The notes beneath the pieces were generated by a model, which saw only the letters and a program-made list of their open reading frames with translations, did not search any database and was not told the origin of the DNA. From the NCBI RefSeq assembly GCF_025151045.1, contig NZ_CP102285.1:3534001-3598000 (forward strand): DNA of 64,000 bases. The letters run 5' to 3'. A program made the translations under genes and the position numbers. The DNA comes from Parabacteroides johnsonii DSM 18315. GTDB taxonomy: Bacteria; Bacteroidota; Bacteroidia; Bacteroidales; Tannerellaceae. Shown piece by piece: positions 46,576 to 54,677 of this stretch (the first letter of the stretch is position 1; every line of letters starts with the position of its first letter).

Positions 46576-47475
46576 TTATCTATTATGTTTCATCTCCTTA
46601 TTCTTGCAATTATAAAACCCCTCTATATAGATATTCAAGTCTTTGTCTATTTCAACAACAGCAAAACTATTATTTTCGGGAAGACTTCCTTCTATCATTC
46701 CTTTCATCGTAAAATAGTGGATTCCATGCCGGAAACTATAGTTACCCGCGTGATGATGTCCTTGGATAACGGCTACGACCTTGCCGCTTTGCTCAAGTAT
46801 CGAAACGATCTCCTCAGCATTGCCGATACAAAGTTCCTTACTAATACCCGAAAAAGTATCCAACAGTTCATGGATAAAGATCACGACAGGCAAATCGTCT
46901 TTCTTCAGTTCCTGCTGCAACCATTCTCTTTGGCCAGCGGGGATAAACGCCTTGGTCCAATCGAAATTACCGGAATCATAATCGGAACCATCCTCGTTGC
47001 AGTTACCATCGAGTACGATAAACTTAATCTGGTTCCGTACGAAGGAATAATAAGGTTTTCCTTTCGCATTCCCATAATTGGCCGTATGCGCGAGGAATTC
47101 AGGTTTTGAAATGCTATCCATATCATGATTGCCCAACACATGATAGACAGGGCCGTCGAATGTCTGGAACTTTGCTTCTATCTCATCTAAAAACGACAAA
47201 GTCTGCCCTCTTTCAGGAGTATCACCCATATCCTTCAAATCTCCAAGTTCAATCATGAAATCTAATTTCCGCCTATTAAAAACGTCTATTGCTTCCGATA
47301 ATTTTGTGATAGATTGTTCATAATAGCGGGTTCCGTGTACATTCCGATGAGCAAAATGTATATCCGTTACCAAGCCGAAACGCAGTCTCTTTTCATTTTC
47401 CCGCGCCAACAAACCCGGACAGGATAAAAGTAATGCCCCCGCACATGATCTCTTAAAAAATAATCGTCTATTCAT
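46576..47475 (-). CDS. Exported calcineurin-like metallophosphoesterase
   Basis: A 299-residue protein with a Tat-like signal (NRRLFFKRS, then a hydrophobic AGALLLSCPG). The metallophosphoesterase motifs are in order: TDIHFA (D-x-H), ELGDLKD (GD), LGNHDM (GNHD), FIHE and QGHHHAG (GHxH). These bind two metal ions and hydrolyse phosphoesters; the substrate class cannot be read. It has its own promoter divergent from a GDPD/PLC-like gene and leads into the sigma gene. Confidence 0.87.
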   Translation of the reverse strand: MNRRLFFKRSCAGALLLSCPGLLARENEKRLRFGLVTDIHFAHRNVHGTRYYEQSITKLSEAIDVFNRRKLDFMIELGDLKDMGDTPERGQTLSFLDEIEAKFQTFDGPVYHVLGNHDMDSISKPEFLAHTANYGNAKGKPYYSFVRNQIKFIVLDGNCNEDGSDYDSGNFDWTKAFIPAGQREWLQQELKKDDLPVVIFIHELLDTFSGISKELCIGNAEEIVSILEQSGKVVAVIQGHHHAGNYSFRHGIHYFTMKGMIEGSLPENNSFAVVEIDKDLNIYIEGFYNCKNKEMKHNR

Positions 47476-47496
47476 GGTTTATCAGATTGATTAGGG

Positions 47497-47545
47497 CAAA
47501 TGTAAACAATATTCCCGGAGAATTGGATAAAACTGTTTACCTTTG
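47497..47545. promoter_or_regulatory. Divergent promoter pair
   Basis: Minus-strand TACATTTG (47504-47497) faces the metallophosphoesterase gene. Plus-strand TACCTTTG (47538-47545) faces the GDPD/PLC-like gene. The two -7 boxes are 33 bp apart, so the promoters may be co-regulated. The plus box overlaps the first in-frame ATG (47543) and so argues against it. Confidence 0.5.
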
Positions 47546-47569
47546 CCTTATCAAATACGAATCTGTCAT

Positions 47570-48355
47570 ATGAAACTAAAAGTAATTATTCTGCTTATCA
47601 GTCTGTTGTCCGGCTCTATCGAAGCCCAGACAATTCATTACAATGCTTTCTCACACAACGATTATGAACGTCCCCGTCCGCTATTCGATGCCCTTTCATT
47701 CCAATTCAATTGTGTGGAAGCGGATTTATGGCTAATCGACGGCGAGCTGTATGTGTCCCACGATTCGGTCGCCCCCAACCCGGATATCACATTCGAGAAA
47801 CTGTATCTCTTGCCATTAGTCGAACGGATCAAAAAGAACGGGGGCAAAGTATATCCGGGCAGCGACCGCCCGTTTTACCTGATGGTTGATTGCAAGACAG
47901 ACGGCGAAGCGATGTACCCCGTCTTGAAAAAGAAACTGGAGCCATACGAATCTCTTTTCTGTCATGAAAAGGACGGGAAACTGCAAGAAAGTGCCGTGTT
48001 GTTCTATCTGTCAGGGAGAAGTCCCCGTAAGGCTATTGCTGCTGAAACCAACCGATTTATCTTTCTGGACGGTACGATAGAAGATTTAGGGAAAGGTATT
48101 CCGGCCGCCCAAATGCCTGTCATTAGCGATAATTATTCCAAATACATCGGCTGGAAAGGCCAGGGAGAGATACCCGCCGAAAAGCTCGAAAAGATGCGCG
48201 AATATATCCGGCAAACCCATGCGGAAGGCAAACTATTCCGCTGGTGGGGTGCACCGGACACACCACTATTCAAAAAGTTCTTTATCAAAGAAAAAGTGGA
48301 TCTGATCGGGGCCGACAACCTGAAAGCGTTGAGCTTGATTTTACAGAATCCCTAA
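47570..48355 (+). CDS. GDPD/PI-PLC-like phosphodiesterase (exported)
   Basis: A 261-residue protein with a signal peptide (MKLKVIILLISLLSGSIEA). The TIM-barrel phosphodiesterase motifs are AFSHNDYERPRPL (His-Asn-Asp), VEADLWL (Glu-x-Asp), VSHD (second His) and a late LFRWWGAPD. Members of this fold cleave glycerophosphodiesters or phosphatidylinositol. The ATG at 47570 is chosen because the upstream ATG at 47543 lies within the -7 box. It is divergent from the phosphoesterase-sigma pair of PUL C and ends before a 21-bp repeat array. Confidence 0.8.
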   Translation: MKLKVIILLISLLSGSIEAQTIHYNAFSHNDYERPRPLFDALSFQFNCVEADLWLIDGELYVSHDSVAPNPDITFEKLYLLPLVERIKKNGGKVYPGSDRPFYLMVDCKTDGEAMYPVLKKKLEPYESLFCHEKDGKLQESAVLFYLSGRSPRKAIAAETNRFIFLDGTIEDLGKGIPAAQMPVISDNYSKYIGWKGQGEIPAEKLEKMREYIRQTHAEGKLFRWWGAPDTPLFKKFFIKEKVDLIGADNLKALSLILQNP

Positions 48356-48399
48356 AAAATCTTTTTTCATCCCGAATAATTCTTTTTTAAATGTCTACT

Positions 48400-48495
48400 A
48401 ATTTTGTAATCGGCGTCAGTGATTATATAATCAGTAGTTGTGATTATATAATCGCCAGCACTGATTTTATAATCACTGCCACTGATTACAGAATT
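48400..48495. repeat. Array of five AT-rich palindromes with exact 21-bp period
   Basis: Cores start at 48400, 48421, 48442, 48463 and 48484. They read AATTTTGTAATC, GATTATATAATC, GATTATATAATC, GATTTTATAATC and GATTACAGAATT. The two central cores are perfect palindromes; the outer ones are degraded. Nine-base spacers vary but often carry ACT/AGT next to the core. The array lies between convergent GDPD-like and GH2 genes, where promoter function is not expected. Confidence 0.9.
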
Positions 48496-48544
48496 AATAG
48501 GCACTCCGATGTTTTCTTATACTATGTAGATAAGTAAACCAAGA

Positions 48545-51424
48545 CTACTTATAAGACGAAATATTGAATAACTTCTTCATCTCGCCCGTTTTCACCTTAG
48601 CCGTAAACAGATCTTGCAAATCCTTAGCGGATAAGGAGTAAGACGGTGCGAAAGCAGGGGATTCCATGTATTCCAAAATGCTACGATAGAACTGCCGAGC
48701 TTCCGGGCAGTCCTGTACGGCTTTCAGATCGGACATACAAACTAAGAGTTTGCCGTTCCCTATCTTGAATTCGAACAACAAGCCCAATTTATGGTTGCGT
48801 TCGACATTGTCGATTACCTGCACGATCGGCCGGTAATCGTCGGACAGACGGTCTAAGACCATAGGGTAGCTCTGCTTGATGATCGGGAACCATTGCCAGT
48901 TGGTGTGGAACTCGGTCGGGAAATCAGCCAATGCAGGGTGGCTGGGATCAGTCAAGATTCCCAATGTACCGGGAGAAACAGGACGGTCTAAGTTTTCGCA
49001 GATAGTCCGGAACATACGGTAATTCCAATAATCCGTCTGGAAAAGTCCGCCTACCGTTTGCTCCTTGTGTTTATCTTTCGAAGGGAACCAAAGGACTTTG
49101 CCGCCTTCCGCCAGGTATTTCAGACGGGCATCCAGATCATCCGTCACACAAATGTTTTCAGACGGTGCAACCTCTTTATCTGCCGGATAAATCCAAAGGG
49201 AATAATCATTTCGGTAAGGAGTGCCGTCTATCGACAAGGCGAGCGTGACTTTTTCAGCCTTCCGGACAGAAGCGATAGTCGATTTCAATGTGCCTACCTT
49301 TGCCAGCTCTCCTTGTTTGACCTGTAAAGGTAAAACACCCTTGTCCAAGACCTGTTGTTTGCTGTCGGTCAATGTCCAGGACAGTTGTTTGCCATGCAAA
49401 TCGCTTTCGGAATAATTGGCTATCTCTACCTCTCCGGTGAGCGCCTCATCATTCGTCCAACAAAACTTCTCCGTGCAGAACAAAGGAACCACTTCCGAAC
49501 AGAAATGCCGCCATTCTTCCGGCGTGATCAACCCTTTACTCTCCATAAAAGCATCCAAGATTCCGACATAAGCCGAGCCTTGTCCCGGATAATCCTGCAA
49601 ATCGAGCAACTGGAAACCGCCCCATTCCGGTGTACGCAGGTTCATCTCGATATCCGCCCGGTACAACAGAGCCGACCATTTACCGGAAGCCATCATAAAG
49701 TCATGCGCTTGGTCGGCCATACCGGCCTCTTCCAAGCGTTTCTTGAAGATTTCGAAATTGCGGGGCTTCAATACACCCGTATATTTCTTTATCTCTTCAT
49801 AATTCGGATATACCTGGAACTGCCCCGTCTCGTGGCTGATAATCGGAACATCGCACAAAGCATTGGCAGAGGAGAAATCCATCTCCGAATTCGGATACGT
49901 ATGGTTCAGATACCCACCGTCATAAGCGTCGGCAAATGAGAAAGAGGCACGGGCATGGGTGTTGAACTGCTTGTCGTCTTCACGCCCGACACGGCAAGTC
50001 GTGAAATAATCTTCATCCGCCTGCTTTCCTTTAAAGCCTAAATAATTATTCGAACCGGAAGCATAGATATGGCGGTTATCCTCCTTTTTGAAGGTCTGGA
50101 TCAGCATGGCAAGTCCTTCTTCGCCGGACATCTCGTTTCCTAATCCGAACATCACGAAAGAGGCATGATTGCTATAAGCCCGATGCAGGTTCCGCCCTTC
50201 TTTCAACAGATAATCGCATAATTCGGTATCATCGATATCGATATTACCCCAAACAGGAAGTTCCGGTTGCAGGTAAATGCCTTCGATGTCGGCAGCCTCA
50301 AAACAGGCTTCGGGAGGACACCAGGAGTGGAAACGATAATGGTTGATGCCGTACTGTTTCGCTACCTGGAAATAGTGCCGCCAGGTCTCCACATCCATTG
50401 CGGTATGGGCAATCAGAGGGAAGACGCAGGCGTCATGTTTTCCGCGCAGGAACGTAACCTTGCCATTCATGGTGAACTGACGTCCTTTTGTCTTGAAATC
50501 ACGCAAACCGAAAGTTGCCTGCTCCGTATCGACCGATTGATCTGTTTTTAGTGAGACAGAGAGACGGTATAGAGCCGGTGTAAATTCGCTCCAAAGCAAA
50601 GCCTTATCCCCCAGCGCAAGTTCGAACTCCTGTTCCGGTTTCGTCCAGTCCACTTCAATTGTCTGTACGGGTGTCTTATGCTGTTTATCCGTATTCCAGG
50701 CTTCGGCATAAAAGGACAATGTGCCTTTTCCCGCCCCTTTGTCCGGGTTACGAAGGGTTACTCTGGCTGTCACGGCTTTTTTCGCGACATCCGGATAAAG
50801 CTGGACGTCATCGATCCCGCAAAGAGGTGCGCTTTCCAGATAAAAATCACCGATAATTCCATTCCAGTTTGTCTGTGTGGAAGCAGAATAAGCATGTGAA
50901 GAGCCGTAGACCTTTTCCGGCACGGCCTGCTTGCCGTTATCGACTAAAATAGCAACGGTATGGGTTCCGGGAGACAGATAAGAGGACAGGTCATATTGTT
51001 GAGCCGTAGAGATATCGTTATTCGCCCCGACCTCTTTTCCGTCGATCCAGATCGTCGTGGGCTTCGTGCGCTCCATCACCAGGCGGACGGATGTTCCGTC
51101 CCATTCTTCCGGTATATCGACCTGTTTCGTGTACAGCGCTTTTCCTTCAAACACATATTCCCTGGAAAGGGATGTAGTCAGTGTCATATCCGTATTGTAA
51201 GTTCCTTTTTTTCCCATATCGGTAGTACCGGGCAGGAAAAGAGAATCCGTACAGGGCTTTGCGGGCCAATCAGGAGTAATCCCCGTACCGGCAGTATCCA
51301 GTTGTAATCCCCAATTACCCTTGAGGGAAATGCGACTCCGGGTATCGAAAGGCAGTTGTCGGGTACAAGCGGAACAAAATCCGGCGGTTAACAACAAGGC
51401 AACAAGTTTAATCGAATTTTTCAT
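48545..51424 (-). CDS. GH2-family glycosidase (lipoprotein)
   Basis: A 959-residue enzyme. The ATG at 51424 gives a signal peptide with lipobox FCSAC; a longer frame starting at 51535 is not needed and would overlap the upstream gene by more than 120 bp. The chosen start overlaps it by 17 bp. Sugar-binding jelly roll (LKGNWGLQLD), Ig-like domain and TIM barrel in GH2 order; FVMFGLGNEMSG holds the Asn-Glu acid/base pair and PIISHETGQFQ the likely nucleophile Glu. GH2 covers beta-galactosidase, beta-mannosidase, beta-glucuronidase and others. It belongs to PUL D. Confidence 0.85.
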   Translation of the reverse strand: MKNSIKLVALLLTAGFCSACTRQLPFDTRSRISLKGNWGLQLDTAGTGITPDWPAKPCTDSLFLPGTTDMGKKGTYNTDMTLTTSLSREYVFEGKALYTKQVDIPEEWDGTSVRLVMERTKPTTIWIDGKEVGANNDISTAQQYDLSSYLSPGTHTVAILVDNGKQAVPEKVYGSSHAYSASTQTNWNGIIGDFYLESAPLCGIDDVQLYPDVAKKAVTARVTLRNPDKGAGKGTLSFYAEAWNTDKQHKTPVQTIEVDWTKPEQEFELALGDKALLWSEFTPALYRLSVSLKTDQSVDTEQATFGLRDFKTKGRQFTMNGKVTFLRGKHDACVFPLIAHTAMDVETWRHYFQVAKQYGINHYRFHSWCPPEACFEAADIEGIYLQPELPVWGNIDIDDTELCDYLLKEGRNLHRAYSNHASFVMFGLGNEMSGEEGLAMLIQTFKKEDNRHIYASGSNNYLGFKGKQADEDYFTTCRVGREDDKQFNTHARASFSFADAYDGGYLNHTYPNSEMDFSSANALCDVPIISHETGQFQVYPNYEEIKKYTGVLKPRNFEIFKKRLEEAGMADQAHDFMMASGKWSALLYRADIEMNLRTPEWGGFQLLDLQDYPGQGSAYVGILDAFMESKGLITPEEWRHFCSEVVPLFCTEKFCWTNDEALTGEVEIANYSESDLHGKQLSWTLTDSKQQVLDKGVLPLQVKQGELAKVGTLKSTIASVRKAEKVTLALSIDGTPYRNDYSLWIYPADKEVAPSENICVTDDLDARLKYLAEGGKVLWFPSKDKHKEQTVGGLFQTDYWNYRMFRTICENLDRPVSPGTLGILTDPSHPALADFPTEFHTNWQWFPIIKQSYPMVLDRLSDDYRPIVQVIDNVERNHKLGLLFEFKIGNGKLLVCMSDLKAVQDCPEARQFYRSILEYMESPAFAPSYSLSAKDLQDLFTAKVKTGEMKKLFNISSYK

Positions 51425-52892
51425 CTTCTTCAGGTTTATATTTACATGCTTCAGCTGTTTTCGTTTCACCCGGTTTACAAACAATATCGAGATAACTGAA
51501 CGGATTACCCAGTTCATCGTTCGTATGCTTGGCATCCATCCCGCTAATCATGGCGACATTACCCGGAAACATGGCTCTCCAAATCAATTCTTTCCCGGAC
51601 TTGTTCACGAAGGTGCTACTTCCGGCAGATTGATGCAAGATAGATATTTTTCCTGAGAATACAGGAATATTTTCTATCGAAACCCAATGGGTAGCATCCG
51701 TAAAGCGCGGAAGAGTGGTAATACGGTTTGCCGTGACATCGGCATCTACACCGGCAAGTCCACACACAATTCCCTCAATCACACCGCTGGCTACTTCGGG
51801 ATAATCCCGGCGTTCATTCGCATAAAGCTCCTTTAGATAAGGATAGCCCATATCCTGCCTGCCGTATTTATAAAAGATCTTCGGATAGTAAGACATGCTT
51901 TCCACGTTTGTCTCCTTCTCCGACAGGATCGTCAATAAACGATTGATACGTTCCGGTTTGTCTACGATACCAAACCAAAGAGGAAAAACATTGCATCCGC
52001 CTTCTTTCAGGTTTTCATTCTCCAACTTATAGGCATAATAGTTTTGAGTCTCTTCATTCCACCAACCGGCATTATATAGGCGTGCATACTCTTCCGCCTT
52101 CGACTCATAGTGGCGGGCGGCCTCTTCATTTCCTCCCAGCCGTTGAATCTGTGCATACGATTTCAATCCCCGGTAGATCGTAGCGATCAAATCGCCGGTT
52201 ACCGTCAATCCCCGAACCGATTCCTCATAAGAAGGGAGCCCACGGAAGGATTTGAACTTCGGATCGACACGTGTATCGTCTTCGTGCATCACTCCCGGAC
52301 GTTCCATGATCTTATCCGCCTGCAACTGCCATCTGTCGATATATTCATTGGCCGATAAACGGAAGAACTCTTCAAAACGGGGATCATTGATGTAGACTTC
52401 ATTGCCTGTCCAGAGGTACAAACGGTAACAAGCGTTCATCACATCGAAGTTCGCATTCAGGTTATACCAGAAATCCTGATCCGAGACATAATCAGCCGGA
52501 GCCGGCAGGTTATTCCTGTCTATCTCCCAATAGGTGCAATAGTCCTTCGACTCGGAAATATTCTCGACAAACTTACCTATCATATTCGCATTTTGCCTGC
52601 CATGCCCGTTCAGCTCCTCGCCTATACATTGATGAGAGACATCCCGCATGCAGAAAGCCTGGCGATTCGGCAAAGCCGCTTCATACCAAGGTCCGACCGG
52701 ATCGGAATCCTCCCCGACATACTGATTCGAATTACTTACGGCCCAATCGAATATATTCACCAGAGCAGTATCGTCGGATGCCACACAAAATGAGGTACGT
52801 GCTGCATCCGCTATATCAGGATACTTCACCTGCCCAGGCTGGCCGCAAGCACAACTTAAAACAAGGATAAGAGATAAATATGATAATTTCAT
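51408..52892 (-). CDS. Six-hairpin glycosidase-like lipoprotein
   Basis: A 494-residue lipoprotein (lipobox LSCAC, Cys16). The helical-repeat pattern fits an (alpha/alpha)6 barrel: WEIDRNNLPAPADYVSDQDF, SYEESVRGLTVTGDLIATIY, YARLYNAGWWNEETQNYY. The Asp/Glu pairs in the first two are candidates for catalysis. I cannot assign a GH family. It lies 94 bp after SusD of PUL D behind a terminator hairpin and overlaps the GH2 start, so these two enzymes are co-expressed. Confidence 0.65.
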   Translation of the reverse strand: MKLSYLSLILVLSCACGQPGQVKYPDIADAARTSFCVASDDTALVNIFDWAVSNSNQYVGEDSDPVGPWYEAALPNRQAFCMRDVSHQCIGEELNGHGRQNANMIGKFVENISESKDYCTYWEIDRNNLPAPADYVSDQDFWYNLNANFDVMNACYRLYLWTGNEVYINDPRFEEFFRLSANEYIDRWQLQADKIMERPGVMHEDDTRVDPKFKSFRGLPSYEESVRGLTVTGDLIATIYRGLKSYAQIQRLGGNEEAARHYESKAEEYARLYNAGWWNEETQNYYAYKLENENLKEGGCNVFPLWFGIVDKPERINRLLTILSEKETNVESMSYYPKIFYKYGRQDMGYPYLKELYANERRDYPEVASGVIEGIVCGLAGVDADVTANRITTLPRFTDATHWVSIENIPVFSGKISILHQSAGSSTFVNKSGKELIWRAMFPGNVAMISGMDAKHTNDELGNPFSYLDIVCKPGETKTAEACKYKPEEDEKFD

Positions 52893-52917
52893 TTCTATAC
52901 GATCATTATGTTATTAC

Positions 52918-52962
52918 AAAAAAAGCGCATCAGAATATCCTCGGATAGTCCTGACGCGCTTT
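52918..52962 (-). terminator. Terminator between SusD and the enzyme genes of PUL D
   Basis: AAAGCGCATCAG pairs with CTGACGCGCTTT (one mismatch), 17-nt loop. On the minus strand it is followed by seven T. It should reduce transcription of the glycosidase genes relative to SusC/SusD. Confidence 0.85.
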
Positions 52963-52986
52963 CTCCTTATAATTCAGAACCGGTTA

Positions 52987-54654
52987 TTATTTCCAACCTT
53001 CGTTCTGGGTGATACGACCTGGGTTCAAGTCGATCTCTGCTTGCGGAATCGGCCACCAGAAATCTCTTGCCGTATAGGCATCTCTCTCCGCTGGAATCAA
53101 AACGGTATGTTTAGGCGTCCCGCTCGAAAAGTCGCGATATTCGATACCTTCGATCGGCTTGTTCATCACATCCAACAAAATGTTCCAGCGACGGATATCG
53201 GCAAAACGAAGCCCTTCCTGTGCTAGTTCCACACGTCTTTCGTTGCGGATCAGATCCCGGAGGCTGCCGTTATACTGTTCGGCAACCATTTTGTCGATAT
53301 CGTTCGTATTGCCGGCACGGTCACGAATCACTTTAATCAGAGACTTGGCTTCGTCCGTACTTCCTCCGGTTTCCACCAACGCTTCCGCCCTCAACAGATA
53401 AGCTTCCGCATAACGGAAAATTATAAACGAGTTGTAAGTTGTCCATGTCTCTTCTTCCTGGAAGTATTTTTTCCAAGACAGGCCGGTAGGCGTCTTGTTC
53501 CATTCTCCACCGCCACCTTCTGCCAAAACATCACCTACGCTGACTTCCTTGTCTTGCAAAGCCCCGTAATCCTTGTTGGGATCAAAATAAGTTTTGCCAT
53601 CCTTTTCAATCACATTGTTCGGAATCGTATTAAAATACTTGCCGCGCATTTCCATACCCGGAGCGTAGATAGTCTGATAAAAACGGGGATCTTTATTCAG
53701 ATACGGCATAGTTTCATTTCTCTCGCCCACATATTCAAAAGCATCAGCCAATGCTTTCACCGGAGTCGTCACGCAATAACCACCAATAGACTGGTTATAC
53801 CAGTTTCCCCAACTATTCGTCGCATCCAATGAATAGCGTCTTACCAGAATCACTTCATCGAGATCTTCACAACCGGTTACAAACAACTTGTCAAAATCGG
53901 CCAGCTGCGGAGCGGATGCAACCAATTGGGCCGTTTCATCCAACGTAATCTGGAAATAAGACTTATCATTCAGATACCCGGCGGCATAGGCGGCAGCACG
54001 TGCACGAAGCAAGCGGGCAGCCGGTTTTCCGATCTTCGATTTATTGCTTGGCTTGTCCGGTAATCCGGCAATTGCCTTGTCCAGGTCATCCAGGATAAAA
54101 TCGAACACTTCTTTCGGGTCCTGTACTTGCTTAACGTTTTCACTTTCCGCTACTGTAGCCGGATTCTCGGTATAAAACATGATATGTCCGAAGATAGAAA
54201 CCAAATCCAGATAAAAATAGGCACGCAATGTACGAGCTTCACCCAAAACCTGGTTCCGGTTAGCATCGCTTTCCCCGCCCGGCCACTGGTACTTATCGAT
54301 ATTGTTGATTACGTTATTCGCACGCTGGACGGAAATATATCCTTTATCCCATTTGTCGGCCGGGAAAGAAGAGGCCGTACTTCCGATGCCTCGTCCCAAG
54401 TCATATCCCCTATTCCAACTATGCGTAACCAAACCATTATCCGTCACGCCATCCATCCATAAATCATAACTTTCGACATTCAGTCTCTCATACAAGGCGG
54501 TCAACGCCTTCTCATAATCTTCTGCCGATTTGAAATAACCGTCCGCCGTAATAATACCTTCCGGCTCCAGATCAATATTACTGTTACAACCGCCTGCCAT
54601 ACAAAGAGTCAGAGCGAATGCCCCATACAGCAACGATTTCTTATATATTTTCAT
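52987..54654 (-). CDS. SusD/RagB-family glycan-binding lipoprotein (PUL D)
   Basis: A 555-residue lipoprotein with lipobox MAGGC (Cys23), then NSNIDLEPEGIITADGYF. C-terminal pattern DLIRNERRVELAQEGLRFADIRRW and WWPIPQAEIDLNPGRITQNEGW. It is 23 bp after its SusC gene. Its SusD subtype (LAQEGLRFADIRRWN) differs from those of PULs A-C, which suggests a different origin of this locus. Confidence 0.94.
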   Translation of the reverse strand: MKIYKKSLLYGAFALTLCMAGGCNSNIDLEPEGIITADGYFKSAEDYEKALTALYERLNVESYDLWMDGVTDNGLVTHSWNRGYDLGRGIGSTASSFPADKWDKGYISVQRANNVINNIDKYQWPGGESDANRNQVLGEARTLRAYFYLDLVSIFGHIMFYTENPATVAESENVKQVQDPKEVFDFILDDLDKAIAGLPDKPSNKSKIGKPAARLLRARAAAYAAGYLNDKSYFQITLDETAQLVASAPQLADFDKLFVTGCEDLDEVILVRRYSLDATNSWGNWYNQSIGGYCVTTPVKALADAFEYVGERNETMPYLNKDPRFYQTIYAPGMEMRGKYFNTIPNNVIEKDGKTYFDPNKDYGALQDKEVSVGDVLAEGGGGEWNKTPTGLSWKKYFQEEETWTTYNSFIIFRYAEAYLLRAEALVETGGSTDEAKSLIKVIRDRAGNTNDIDKMVAEQYNGSLRDLIRNERRVELAQEGLRFADIRRWNILLDVMNKPIEGIEYRDFSSGTPKHTVLIPAERDAYTARDFWWPIPQAEIDLNPGRITQNEGWK

Positions 54655-54677
54655 AATGCTCTATTTATTAGTTTAGA

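Noticed and set aside
47543-47569. Upstream start of the GDPD/PLC-like gene
   Set aside because: The ATG at 47543 is inside the -7 box, so it would not be in the mRNA.
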